Assembly: GCF_000214665.1 (NCBI RefSeq)
Contig: NC_015572.1
Span: 1,550,001-1,614,000, forward strand
DNA from: Methylomonas methanica MC09
Lineage (GTDB): Bacteria; Pseudomonadota; Gammaproteobacteria; Methylococcales; Methylomonadaceae
Direction: 5' to 3'
Length of the DNA: 64,000 nt
Part shown: piece after piece, positions 19,430 through 28,988 of the stretch
How the letters are laid out: each line of letters begins with the position of its first letter
How positions within the stretch are numbered: position 1 is the first letter of the stretch
Notes under the pieces: generated by a model
What the model was told of the DNA's origin: nothing
Database searches by the model: none
Seen by the model: the letters and a program-made list of their open reading frames with translations, nothing else
Position numbers and translations under genes: made by a program

Positions 19430-19723
19430 TCAGCCTTTATACCGTTTAGCAAGCATGGCGCCAGGATAAACAGACAGTAGCATAATAATAGTGGAGACAC
19501 CTTTGTATAGCTCTGATATTGATGATGTATTATTGGTTATCCACCAGATTCCTTGAACCAATCCAGCTACTAAAATCATATACATAAAATACATTAGAGC
19601 AATAAATAAGTGGTAATTGGTATATTTTTTTTTGTGTGATGAAAAATTTATATACACCCCCATATACCCAGTGAATACCCCAAAAAAGACATGCAGAAAA
19701 AAGTATATAATTAAATATTTCAT
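19430..19723 (-). CDS. Small membrane protein, candidate immunity protein next to the Rhs tail
   Basis: A 97-aa protein with three hydrophobic segments (YLIIYFFLHVFFGVFTGYMG, LFIALMYFMYMILVAGLVQGIW, VSTIIMLLSVYPGAMLA). Unrecognised. The DNA is very AT-rich compared with the Rhs core. It begins 43 bp downstream of the Rhs stop, the usual place for a cognate immunity gene. No experimental or homology support; inference from position and size. Confidence 0.65.
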   Translation of the reverse strand: MKYLIIYFFLHVFFGVFTGYMGVYINFSSHKKKYTNYHLFIALMYFMYMILVAGLVQGIWWITNNTSSISELYKGVSTIIMLLSVYPGAMLAKRYKG

Positions 19724-19766
19724 AGTTAATTTTTAGAGTTTTTGTAATTATATGTCTAATTTATAG

Positions 19767-22700
19767 CTACTTTTTATATACCCTTTGGATTTGATTAGTA
19801 TTGGATTTGTTGGGATAGATAAGGAATCCACCATTTGCGCTGCCATTTAGCGAAGTAATTCCACCGTATATGCTAGGCGCAGCAATTCCGCCATATGTCG
19901 TTGGCACCAGCGAATTTATACCTACGCCAGTAGTTATGGCTGCTGACGTCCCACCAAACTCACCAAAAGCAACTCCTTCAGCGTAATTAAATCCGGCTCT
20001 GAGGTAGTTTAATGCTTGCGATGCTTGCACAACGTTGCCGACAGCGCCCGACAAGGCTCCGATGACACCTTGAACTACAACTTGCTCATATTTTATATTG
20101 TTAATACCACCAGTTAATCCTTGACCAGTGAAATTTCCTCCTGCCCCAGCTAAAGCGTTGCGTGCAAGGGATGCCGCAAAACTACCTCCTATAGGAACTG
20201 CCGCTGAAAAACCACCGACTAAAGCTCCTGTTCCAAAAGCTTGGAGCGCATCGGCATACGTTGCATTCGGATTACTGTTGTACGTACCGACTACCGATGA
20301 AATCCCTCCTATTGCCGCACCTAACGCAATATTGACAACCTCTCCCGTGGGATCATTGGCATTAATCGGATTATTCCCGACGTAGACATAAAAGTTAATC
20401 CCAGCATTAAACCCCAGCGGGTCCTCGCTGATAAAACCGCCTCTGATTGGATCATAATACCGCGCCCGGTAGTAATAAAACCCGCTCTCCCCATCGGCTT
20501 CCCTTCCCGTGTACTTTTGCGCGGCGTTGCTGGTACCGGTTCCGCTCAGGTTGCCGCCGAAGGCGGTGTAGCTTTGGGTGGACTGAATCTGGCCGTCGTG
20601 CGCGCTTTGGCCCAAAACCGATTGCAGGGCGTCGTGATGGTAGCTGCTGTTGACCATGACGTTGTTAGCATCGCGGTGGTAGCCGTTGACCACTTCGTCG
20701 ATCACCGAGCCGCGCAGATACTGGTCGCGCAGCGCGCCGTTGCCGTCGTATACGGCTTCCAGGTGCTCGCCTTCCAGGTAGTAGCGGTTGGTCAGGCTGC
20801 CGGTTTTTTCGATGCGGTAGCCTTTGGGGTCGTAGCGGTACTGGGTGCTGTTGATTTGCTTGACCCGGTTGTTGGCATCCCAAGTCAAGGTCAGACTGCG
20901 GTTGCCGCTGATACTGGTGAGGCTGCCGTTGTCGTCGTAGCCGTAGCTTTCGAAGATCGTTCCGGTTGGGCTGCCGCTGCGGATGTCTTTCAGGCGATTG
21001 TCGGCATCGACGGTGTAGTATTGGGTGCTGCCATTTAGCGTGTGGGTCTTGCGGTTACCGACCTTGTCGTAGCTAAAGCTTTCGTCGAAGGCTGTGCCAG
21101 GGTAGTCGGCGGTTTTGAGGCGGTATTCCGGGTCGTAGCTGTAGTTCGTAGTCCCTGTGGCTTGGCCCAGCGCATTGGTTTCTATTTGGCTCAGTATGTT
21201 GCCGAGCCGATCTCTTGTGTAGCCGGTATCGTTAACCAGTCCGCCGGTGAGGGTAGTGTTTTTCAGTTGGGTCAAGCGGCTGGCTGCGTCCCAACCGTAA
21301 TGGGTAATCGCGCCGTTGCTGAGGATGCGGTCGATGAGCCGGCCGGCGCCGTCGTAGTGGTAGCTGACTTGCAGGTAGGCCGGGTTGGTTTCTGCCACCA
21401 GGCGGTTGGCGCTGTCGTATTGGTAGGTGGTGATGTCGCCCTGGTAATCGGTCTTGGTATCGATATTGCCGGCCGGGTCGTAGGTCCAGCTCAGGGTTTT
21501 ACTGGCGCGGCTGTCGGTTTTGCTTTGCAGCTGGTGTTTGCTGCTGTAGGTATAGGTGTAGGTGACATCGGCGTTTTGGCTTTGGATCAGGTCGCCGAAA
21601 ATGTCGTAGGTGTAAGTTTCCTGGCTACTGTCCGCTAAGTGGTCGGCTTGGCGCAGGCGGTTGAGCCTGTCGTAGGCGTACTGCGTGGTTTGACCCTTGC
21701 GGTCGGTGGTTTCGATGACATTGCCTGCTTCGTCGTAGGCGAAGGTTTGAGTTTTGTCAGTCGGGGTTTCGACCAAGGGGTCGACGATTTCAATCACGCG
21801 GCCCAGGTCGTCGTACTTAAAGGTAGTGATACGGCCTTCGGCATCGGTGATGCGGGTGCGATTACCGAACAGGTCGTAGCTGTAGGCGGCGATGTTGTTT
21901 TGGGCGTCCTTGCTTTGCGTCAGCCGGTTCAATTCGTCGTATTGGCGGCTTTCGGTGCAGCCGTCGGTGTTGACGGGTTGATGGCCGGGGTCGCCGGCAT
22001 TGCTGAGCCCATTGGCGTCGATGATACAGGTCAGGTTGCCGTTGGCATCGTATCGGTATTGTGTTTCAAAACCCAAAGCATCGACGACTTTGCTGAGCCG
22101 GCCGATTTCATCGTACTCGCTTTTTGTGGTTTCGCCGTTGGCGTTGGTGACCGCAATCGCTTCGCCGCGCAGGTTGTATCGGGTTTCCGTGCGGTGTCCG
22201 TTGCCGTCGATAGTCGCGGTTTTCCGGTTCATGGCGTCGTATTCGTATTGCGCGACATGGCCGTTGGCGTCGGTGACTTTAGTTAAATTGCCGGCTGGGT
22301 CGTAGGCGAATTGGCTGGTATGACCCAATACGTCGGTGGTGGCAATACGGCGGTCGGCGGCGTCGTATTGGTGGCTGGCGTCGGTACAGATCACATAGCT
22401 AGTGCCGTTGATCGTGGCGGGCGCAGCGCAACCGGCTTTGGCGATATTGGTGGGATACCAGGTCTTTTCTTGCGCGATTTGGCCGTTGGCATCGTAGACG
22501 GTTTCTTGAATGCGGCCTTCCGGATCGGTGACTTTAATCGGCCGGTCCAGGGCGTCGTATTCGTAGGCAGTGGTCAACGCCAGCAGCGTGGCGTCGGTCG
22601 GCGAGCTGCGTCGGTATTGGGTTTGGGTCAGCGTGCGGCCCAGGTTGTCGTAGCTGAAATGCGTGTGTAAGGTTTGCCCGGACCCTGTTACCTGAATATC

Positions 22701-24389
22701 GGAGACGTTCAAGCCCTGGCTGCCGGCTTCATAGGAAAAAGCTGTGACTCGCTCGCGGCCAGTGTTGCCGGGCTCAAGGTATTCGGTCAAACTGGCTAAC
22801 GTGCCGTCGGCATTCCAGCAAAAATCGCGCAACTTGACATTGCTTTGGCCGTTCAGTACGGATACGGCTTGCGCCTGCGGCTTGCCGTTTAACCCGCAGC
22901 CGGCGGTGGCAGTATAGAAACTGGTGGTTGTCACGCTGCCGTTTTTGTCTTTGACCGATGCGACCTGATCGTAGGGGCCGTAGCCGGTATCCACGGTCTG
23001 GTTCAGCGCATCCTGCTCGCGGGTAACGTTGCCGAAGTTGTCCGACGTTCCGGCAAAGGCTTTATCGTTACGATAACTGTAGGTCGTGGCGTAGCCCAAG
23101 GCATCGTACTTTTTGGAGCGCATCGCATCTCCCTGATTCTCGAACAGTAAGATGCCGCCGTCCGGTTCGGTCAACTTGGTCATCCGACCATTGGCGTCGT
23201 ATGCGTAGGCGCGAGTTCCGCCGCGCGGATCGGTAACCCGCGTGGTTTTCCGGTAAAGATCGTAATCCAACGTTTCGGTCTGGTTCAAGGCATTGTAATA
23301 ATTGAACACCCGACCGTTTTGATAGTAGTTAAAGGTGGTTTTGACGCTTTGGTTTTCACGCTGTAGCGGCTGGAAAACTTCGTGCAGCAAATGATTGCCG
23401 GTGTAAGTGTAGCTTCGGGTATGGTTAAGGGGGTCGGTAACCGATTGCAAGTGGTTACCGGCGGCGTCGTAAGTAAATTGCCATTTTCGGCCGTTCCAGT
23501 CGGTAACGTCTTGCAAGCGATCATTGGCGTAGTAACGGAACGACAACCCAACGCTACTGCGCCCGACGATGTTCAGATTGTCCTGGATGCTGACCAGCCG
23601 GCCGCTCCCGTCGTAGTTCAGCGTTAATTGATCGCCAAAATCGTTGCCGATGATTTTCAGCCGGGCGGTCACACCGGGTGTATTCAACAAATCGCCGCTC
23701 GTTTCGAAGATGTAATTGATGCCGTTTCTAAACCTTAGCGTGTGCCATCCGAGGCCAGGGTTGCTGTTGAGACTCAAGGCTTCAAATTCGCCAGCTGGCG
23801 ACGTCACACCATGCGTGGTTTCGTTGATCAGATAGAGATGCTCGCCGCCGCGTTCGTCAGTGTAGGTGACGGAACTGGTTTTACCGTTTCCGTTTTCGGA
23901 AGCTTGCGCCGGCGTACAGTTGGGGCATTGGCCAAAGTCGTTGGATACAAGTTTCATACCATAAGAATGCACCCAACCGTAGCCGAGGTCACCGAGTTTA
24001 GTACTGGAAATAGGCTGGCTGTTGTAGGTGCGGGTAAATACGTAGTTCAAGGCGTTGCGTCCGCGAATGCTAAAATCTGTCTCGTCATGGTAATTGTTGC
24101 CTGTAACCGTGGAGACGGGATCCACAGTGGACGGGGTGCGGATTTGATCGTTGTTGACAGTGCCAACCAATAGTTTGTCGTTGAACTGGTCATTGTTGAA
24201 GGTAGGGCTAACGGACACTGTGCCGGTATTAATGGCGTCGGCAGGATCGAGCGTCACGCTGCCGTCCACGTAACCACCGGCCCATAGCGCCTCAACCGGG
24301 GCAAGGCATGCTAGGGTCAGCACCGCTAACCAACGGCGGGCATAATGGGAAAGAGAATCGTTGAGTCGGTCCATGCGCTTAATGTCCAC
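19767..24389 (-). CDS. Large Rhs/YD-repeat protein with variable C-terminal tail
   Basis: A 1540-aa protein. After an N-terminal hydrophobic signal (WLAVLTLACLAPVEALWAGG) there are about 25 YD-type repeats (for example YDAAGNHLQSVTDPLNHTRSYTY-like units), then the Rhs core end (ARYYDPIRGGFISEDPLG, YVYVGNNPINANDPTGE). The ~190 residues after DPTGE form a Gly/Ala-rich tail without a recognisable nuclease, deaminase or protease motif, and their DNA is lower in GC than the core. That break is typical of Rhs tail exchange. The start overlaps the transglutaminase-like gene by 11 bp; ATGs at 24389 and 24374 are both possible. YD repeats form a shell that encapsulates the C-terminal domain. The role may be a surface or contact toxin, or structural. 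Confidence 0.85.
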   Translation of the reverse strand: MDIKRMDRLNDSLSHYARRWLAVLTLACLAPVEALWAGGYVDGSVTLDPADAINTGTVSVSPTFNNDQFNDKLLVGTVNNDQIRTPSTVDPVSTVTGNNYHDETDFSIRGRNALNYVFTRTYNSQPISSTKLGDLGYGWVHSYGMKLVSNDFGQCPNCTPAQASENGNGKTSSVTYTDERGGEHLYLINETTHGVTSPAGEFEALSLNSNPGLGWHTLRFRNGINYIFETSGDLLNTPGVTARLKIIGNDFGDQLTLNYDGSGRLVSIQDNLNIVGRSSVGLSFRYYANDRLQDVTDWNGRKWQFTYDAAGNHLQSVTDPLNHTRSYTYTGNHLLHEVFQPLQRENQSVKTTFNYYQNGRVFNYYNALNQTETLDYDLYRKTTRVTDPRGGTRAYAYDANGRMTKLTEPDGGILLFENQGDAMRSKKYDALGYATTYSYRNDKAFAGTSDNFGNVTREQDALNQTVDTGYGPYDQVASVKDKNGSVTTTSFYTATAGCGLNGKPQAQAVSVLNGQSNVKLRDFCWNADGTLASLTEYLEPGNTGRERVTAFSYEAGSQGLNVSDIQVTGSGQTLHTHFSYDNLGRTLTQTQYRRSSPTDATLLALTTAYEYDALDRPIKVTDPEGRIQETVYDANGQIAQEKTWYPTNIAKAGCAAPATINGTSYVICTDASHQYDAADRRIATTDVLGHTSQFAYDPAGNLTKVTDANGHVAQYEYDAMNRKTATIDGNGHRTETRYNLRGEAIAVTNANGETTKSEYDEIGRLSKVVDALGFETQYRYDANGNLTCIIDANGLSNAGDPGHQPVNTDGCTESRQYDELNRLTQSKDAQNNIAAYSYDLFGNRTRITDAEGRITTFKYDDLGRVIEIVDPLVETPTDKTQTFAYDEAGNVIETTDRKGQTTQYAYDRLNRLRQADHLADSSQETYTYDIFGDLIQSQNADVTYTYTYSSKHQLQSKTDSRASKTLSWTYDPAGNIDTKTDYQGDITTYQYDSANRLVAETNPAYLQVSYHYDGAGRLIDRILSNGAITHYGWDAASRLTQLKNTTLTGGLVNDTGYTRDRLGNILSQIETNALGQATGTTNYSYDPEYRLKTADYPGTAFDESFSYDKVGNRKTHTLNGSTQYYTVDADNRLKDIRSGSPTGTIFESYGYDDNGSLTSISGNRSLTLTWDANNRVKQINSTQYRYDPKGYRIEKTGSLTNRYYLEGEHLEAVYDGNGALRDQYLRGSVIDEVVNGYHRDANNVMVNSSYHHDALQSVLGQSAHDGQIQSTQSYTAFGGNLSGTGTSNAAQKYTGREADGESGFYYYRARYYDPIRGGFISEDPLGFNAGINFYVYVGNNPINANDPTGEVVNIALGAAIGGISSVVGTYNSNPNATYADALQAFGTGALVGGFSAAVPIGGSFAASLARNALAGAGGNFTGQGLTGGINNIKYEQVVVQGVIGALSGAVGNVVQASQALNYLRAGFNYAEGVAFGEFGGTSAAITTGVGINSLVPTTYGGIAAPSIYGGITSLNGSANGGFLIYPNKSNTNQIQRVYKK

Positions 24390-27039
24390 GGTTGAGAATT
24401 TCGAACGATACAGAGCTTAGGGCTCCGGAAGGTGTCGTATACGCTTTGCGAATCTTGACTTCGAAATGATTGCTAGGACCCGCGACCAAAGTGGACGGCA
24501 TCAGATATTCCACCCAGGTTTGAGCATTGTCGCGAAGATACAGATCGTTTCTGATATTGGCGACGGTTAAAGCGTCGTAAGCATCGGCTGCCGGCGGAAA
24601 GGCGCGATAAAGGCGCCCGGTTGCCGTAAAGCCTTTGTTGCGGTCGAAGTAGTCGAAATAAGTCTGACCGATATACGAGGGAATAACGGTATTCAGCCAA
24701 TAACTCTGAAATTGGCTGATCACTGTCAAAACAGGACCGGAGAAGGTTTGATTGCACAGTGAGATTGAGGCGATGGATTGATTGCCGTTGGCGTTATAGA
24801 AGTCTTGTAGCTGCCCTTCCCTAAAGTCGACGCAATCCGACCACCCATACAGGCCGTTGTTTGCGGAATAGATATAGGTGGCCAGCTTTCCTTGCGTAGC
24901 GTTCGTGCCGCTGTCGATCGTAGCCAGTAGCGTATTGAATTGGCTGCCGTTCACGGTGTGCAACCAGGTCATCGGCGCTGTGGAATAGACCGTGAGCGGA
25001 TGATCTGTGAACCCTGCGGGCAGCGACGCACTGAAACCGAACGTACTATATAAACCGGGCAGCGTGTCCTCGATAACATTTTTCTTCGGATTAATCAGAG
25101 TCGAGCCGCTCGCCAATGCCATTTGGATGCCGCGCACGGTTGAAACTGCATCATAACCTGTTAACTCCTGCCAGGTTTCATGCTCCAGCGACGAGGTAAT
25201 ATGGCCTAGAAACTCGAATTGGCGGTTTGAATGGCTCAGGGTTACGTCATGGGCACGATAAGAACCGCCGATGGTAATGCCTTTCATGTCGATCAAAAGA
25301 CCTCCGGGCAGCACGGAAAATGCCGTGCCGTCGATGTATTCGACGTCATAGACCGAACTCACCACACCAAGAAAGCCGATGATGGGCGTTTTGGTTTTCA
25401 TCAGCTGGTCGGCCCGTTCGAATTGTTCGCGCTGTTTGGCGTAATACTGAGTAGCCGCCACATACAACAGCCCACCAGTTAAGGCGTCCAGCGCCGGTTT
25501 GTCTTGTAGCAGCGGTAGATCGGATGCATCCCAGCCGTTGCCGGTAGCGTCCACATACGGCGTACAGTTCAAGCCGCTGGCAAAGTCGCAGGCTTGACCG
25601 TTACTACCGGGGTCGGCGGGATTGAACACGACTTTATAGTTGAAGTTGTCAGTCAACAATTGGTCTGCCGCGCGATGCACTTGCGACCAATTGGACGATT
25701 CGCCGCCGGTGGCGACCAGATAATAACCGCCAATAACGGCCGAATAGGAGGCAGAAATGGTTTTGTCGGTATCGCTACTGGTTGCGCCGGGTGCACCGTC
25801 CATTTCAACTGAAATCCAATATGGCATACCCAATTGAGGAGACTTGCTGCTCCCATCCGAACAGCCGTAAACAATCGAACCTCCACCGCCGGACACGTTG
25901 ATATAGCCGCCGCCGATTTTTTCACCGCCGAGACGCCATACTTGTTCGATGATAGACCCGTCAGCGTTGATTTCCAGCACCGATGTCAGGCGGCGTGTCG
26001 CCACTTCGACCAAGCTCATAGTCGCTGACCCCATGGATATGGGCGCGCCGCCCGGAGGACACATGTTTTGAGTCACGGTGATCGTCTTGTCCCATGTCTT
26101 CGGTTCGTCGGTCGGTACCGCTGCATCGTGCAAAGCCACCGAGTCGTAGCGCCGAATGGTGCTGATCACCGAAAAAGGCAGTGACGCGGGCAATAAGCCG
26201 TCGCGGGTTTCGATAATTCGCCCGGCATCGGCTACGTCTTCCAGGGTCTTACCGGGATGGTTGGCACGCAACCACGTGGCAATCTGTTCTTCCAGAATGG
26301 TCAGCGGGTTTTTGTCTTTGCGTAAAAGCGGGTCGGTCTCCGCGTCTTTAATGGCGTTGTAGTAGCCTGTGTAGTCGAAATTCAGGGCGTTATAGGGGTC
26401 AATATTCAAGTCATTGTAGGCTTTTTGTTTGAAACTGCCGTCCAAGGGTATCCAGTTACACTGCGAGCTATTCGCCGCCAAGGTACAGTCCACCGAGGTA
26501 CCGGTAGGCAGGCCCCGGTATTGGCTGAACGGCACCAACGCTTCGGTCCAAACATGTTCCAAGTCGATGGTGCTGCGGTCGGCCGCCAGTACGACACCCT
26601 GTATGCCTTGATCTTTCAGAATTTGTACGGCGACATCCGGATTGCCGACGCCCAGCCAATTGGTCAGTTGCACCGAAGGAATCCTTACTGTGCCGACAGC
26701 ATAGCGGGCGGGTATGTTTTGCGAACGCAGCATGGCAATCAGCGTCGTTGCAATATCGACATCGCTGCCGCGCTGACCCAGAAAGGTATTGATCGATCCG
26801 GAACGCGAGCCGTGATACGCTGCATAGTCGAAATGGTTGCGCACGTACTCGTAGATGGCCACGGCATTACCTAATTGCGCCGCTGTGTCGGCCAGGGGTT
26901 GGGCGTCGCTGGTGGAAAAGATGATTTCAGGCGTCTCCGGTTGTTGGGCCAACGCGTCGGTCACGGATAAGGCGGCTACTACACTCAAGGCGGTAGCGAT
27001 TAGCTGACGTATTTTCGGCAAATACTGGCGTGGCGACAT
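24379..27039 (-). CDS. Secreted transglutaminase-fold protein, catalytic Cys missing
   Basis: An 886-aa protein with a signal peptide ending ..VTDALAQ. Residues ~60-200 form a transglutaminase-like domain: YEYVRNHFDYAAYHGS, then DIATTLIAMLRSQNIPARYAVG, then the His region LEHVWTEALVP and Asp region CNWIPLDGSF. Where active enzymes have Cys before the E/D-x-A helix, this one reads GSDVDIATTL, so the nucleophile is replaced and it is probably non-catalytic. The rest is long, beta-rich and unassigned, with several Cys in pairs. It overlaps the downstream Rhs start by 11 bp. Similar Cys-less transglutaminase domains next to Rhs genes are known, and may help display or process the Rhs protein (inference). 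Confidence 0.78.
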   Translation of the reverse strand: MSPRQYLPKIRQLIATALSVVAALSVTDALAQQPETPEIIFSTSDAQPLADTAAQLGNAVAIYEYVRNHFDYAAYHGSRSGSINTFLGQRGSDVDIATTLIAMLRSQNIPARYAVGTVRIPSVQLTNWLGVGNPDVAVQILKDQGIQGVVLAADRSTIDLEHVWTEALVPFSQYRGLPTGTSVDCTLAANSSQCNWIPLDGSFKQKAYNDLNIDPYNALNFDYTGYYNAIKDAETDPLLRKDKNPLTILEEQIATWLRANHPGKTLEDVADAGRIIETRDGLLPASLPFSVISTIRRYDSVALHDAAVPTDEPKTWDKTITVTQNMCPPGGAPISMGSATMSLVEVATRRLTSVLEINADGSIIEQVWRLGGEKIGGGYINVSGGGGSIVYGCSDGSSKSPQLGMPYWISVEMDGAPGATSSDTDKTISASYSAVIGGYYLVATGGESSNWSQVHRAADQLLTDNFNYKVVFNPADPGSNGQACDFASGLNCTPYVDATGNGWDASDLPLLQDKPALDALTGGLLYVAATQYYAKQREQFERADQLMKTKTPIIGFLGVVSSVYDVEYIDGTAFSVLPGGLLIDMKGITIGGSYRAHDVTLSHSNRQFEFLGHITSSLEHETWQELTGYDAVSTVRGIQMALASGSTLINPKKNVIEDTLPGLYSTFGFSASLPAGFTDHPLTVYSTAPMTWLHTVNGSQFNTLLATIDSGTNATQGKLATYIYSANNGLYGWSDCVDFREGQLQDFYNANGNQSIASISLCNQTFSGPVLTVISQFQSYWLNTVIPSYIGQTYFDYFDRNKGFTATGRLYRAFPPAADAYDALTVANIRNDLYLRDNAQTWVEYLMPSTLVAGPSNHFEVKIRKAYTTPSGALSSVSFEILNRGH

Positions 27040-27051
27040 AGCGATTCCCTG

Positions 27052-27744
27052 TTAATGACCGGAGGGTGTTTTGCGGCGGGTTTTAGGCTGGGGTTTAGGT
27101 GCTTCGGTCTCTCTCCACGGCATGGCTTGCAGGGTTGGTGTGTCGTGTATCAATGCCGTGTCTAAGATAAGCCGTTTTTTGGGCTTGAGCTGATCGCGCA
27201 ATGCACGTAATTTCCTGAGACGATCAGCATTATCATTACTCAGGATGGCTTCCAGTTTGTCCGCCCACTCATCGTATAGCCGGCCCTGTTGTTCGCCGAT
27301 AGGTAATCCGGCGGCATAGACTTCGGTCTTGGCAGGCTTGTTGTTCCGGCTTCGTAACTGACCGGCCTGTTGACGCAGGCTGCCGACTTCGTCCCACGCT
27401 TGATTTTTGCGGAGGGTGATGGCGGGTGAAACGGTCAGGGAGGGCTGACTACCGGGTGGATTCAGCACTTGTCGGGATAAGTGGGAGGCGGAGGGTGATG
27501 AAGACGCTTCGGCGGCAATTAAGTTATCTAATGAAGTACGCAATTGATTCAAGGGGCCTTTATCGATAGGCGCTTGCGTATCGCGGTTTTTTGCCTGCAA
27601 TACATGCCGCCCTATCAGACGGATGGCGTCGAGCTTTTCCGGCGACAGTGGATGACTTAAGGTGTTGTCTTCGGCGTCGACGATAGTGCGAGGGTCGGCG
27701 TGCGCCGTAACGACCGCCAAAAGTAAACCTAACAACACACGCAT
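27052..27744 (-). CDS. Unrecognised secreted protein of the Rhs cassette
   Basis: A 230-aa protein with a short signal peptide (MRVLLGLLLAVVTAHA). The rest is polar and probably helical (LRTSLDNLIAAEASSSPSA, LRKLRALRDQLKPKKR), with a basic C-terminus (PQPKTRRKTPSGH). No family recognised. It lies 2 bp after the toroid/LRR gene and 12 bp before the transglutaminase-like gene, so it belongs to the same transcript. Confidence 0.7.
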   Translation of the reverse strand: MRVLLGLLLAVVTAHADPRTIVDAEDNTLSHPLSPEKLDAIRLIGRHVLQAKNRDTQAPIDKGPLNQLRTSLDNLIAAEASSSPSASHLSRQVLNPPGSQPSLTVSPAITLRKNQAWDEVGSLRQQAGQLRSRNNKPAKTEVYAAGLPIGEQQGRLYDEWADKLEAILSNDNADRLRKLRALRDQLKPKKRLILDTALIHDTPTLQAMPWRETEAPKPQPKTRRKTPSGH

Positions 27745-27746
27745 GA

Positions 27747-28988
27747 TTATGCTCCCTTAACAATTGGCGAACGGCAAAAATGCCGCATAGTGATAAACAA
27801 CCCCAGCGCCATCAGCCGTTGGCCGGGTATCGGTACCGCCGGCACTTGTACCGGTACGCCGGGGTTGCCCGGATTGCCGGTCCAATCCAGCGACGCCAAA
27901 TGGGTCAGATTATCCAGCGGCGCGATACTGGTAAGGTTGTTGTCGTTGAGGTCGGCGCTGGCCAGATTGACGGCCCATTCCAGCCCGGTCAGATCGGCGA
28001 TACCCTGGTTGACGGCGGTCAGGCTGGTCAACTGCGCCAGTTCGCCCCGGTTCAGATAATCCATGGAGTTACGCCCCAGAGCCTGATTGATGGCTCGCCG
28101 TAACGCTTGGTCGGGTATCGCCACCGGTGTGGACTGCACCGATGCGTTGGCGGCGGTGGCCACGGCCCGTGTCGCCAGGGCCGTGGTATAAAGGTCGGCA
28201 TTCCAACTGCCGTCCGTAGCCGATTGGCTGGCAATCAAGCGCGATAGAAAGGTGTTGGCGAGACCGCTGTCGCCGGCTTCTTGCGCGGCTTGTACCGCCA
28301 GCGCTTGAATAACCGTCGGCGCAGCTGAGTCGACTAAAGTGTTGAGCGTGTTCAGACCGTTGCCGATGACAGGCGTCAAGCTGGCATCCTGCGCGGTATA
28401 GTGAGCCAGGGCTTGCAGCACCAACGCTGTTGTGGCCGGATCGCTACTGTCGGCATTGCCGATAGCCCAACCTTGGTCGTTGGCACCGGCGCGTTGGCTG
28501 CTCTTTAAAAAATCCAGTGCCGCTTGCACTTGTACGTTGCTACCGAGCTCGCTGTAAGCTATCAACGCCAAGGCAGTGTCAATAGCGGAACTGTTGTAGT
28601 TTGAGGACAGCCCCCAACCCGCATACACGCCGCCATTAAGAGACTGGGCATTTTGCAGATAGGTCAGCGCATAACCCAGATTGTCACCATGACCGGTCAA
28701 AGCCCCGGCCCGCCGGGAAATCAGATCGACATTACCGGCCTCATGGCTTTCCAGCCAAGTCAAACCGGCAAAAAAGGCGGTTTGCCGTTTGTAGGCGGTA
28801 CCGAGCGCGCGCACCGCCGCACTGGTGTAAACCGCTTGAACCCCAGGACTGTTTCCCCAGCTGCCGTCGCTGTTTTGTTGCGACGCCAACCATTGCGCGC
28901 CGTTTGCCATGGGTTGATCGTAGGTGCCGGCGTTAGCGGCTATACTGAGGACCAACAAGCAGGGCGTAAACAGGCTACGAATTTTCAT
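27747..28988 (-). CDS. Secreted prenyltransferase-toroid plus leucine-rich-repeat protein
   Basis: A 413-aa protein with signal peptide (LFTPCLLVLSIAANAG). Residues ~25-280 carry four QW-like toroid repeats (WLASQQNSDGSWGNSP, LQNAQSLNGGVYAGWG, LKSSQRAGANDQGWAIG, LIASQSATDGSWNAD), the alpha/alpha barrel of squalene cyclases and complement thioester proteins. No cyclase DXDD motif is seen, so a binding role is likelier than catalysis. Residues ~290-375 resemble an internalin-type LRR cap and repeats (IADLTGLEWAVNLASADLND). The C-terminus VPAVPIPGQRLMALGLF then MRHF could be a degenerate exosortase sorting signal. It is first gene of the co-directional cassette. Confidence 0.78.
   Translation of the reverse strand: MKIRSLFTPCLLVLSIAANAGTYDQPMANGAQWLASQQNSDGSWGNSPGVQAVYTSAAVRALGTAYKRQTAFFAGLTWLESHEAGNVDLISRRAGALTGHGDNLGYALTYLQNAQSLNGGVYAGWGLSSNYNSSAIDTALALIAYSELGSNVQVQAALDFLKSSQRAGANDQGWAIGNADSSDPATTALVLQALAHYTAQDASLTPVIGNGLNTLNTLVDSAAPTVIQALAVQAAQEAGDSGLANTFLSRLIASQSATDGSWNADLYTTALATRAVATAANASVQSTPVAIPDQALRRAINQALGRNSMDYLNRGELAQLTSLTAVNQGIADLTGLEWAVNLASADLNDNNLTSIAPLDNLTHLASLDWTGNPGNPGVPVQVPAVPIPGQRLMALGLFITMRHFCRSPIVKGA

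Noticed and set aside
20517..22670. Several long plus-strand frames opposite the Rhs gene, rich in Val/Gly/Ala
   Set aside because: Antisense shadows of the repetitive YD-repeat coding sequence.
19767..24389. YD-repeat DNA as a possible CRISPR or tandem array
   Set aside because: The periodicity is protein-level; there are no identical repeats with unique spacers.
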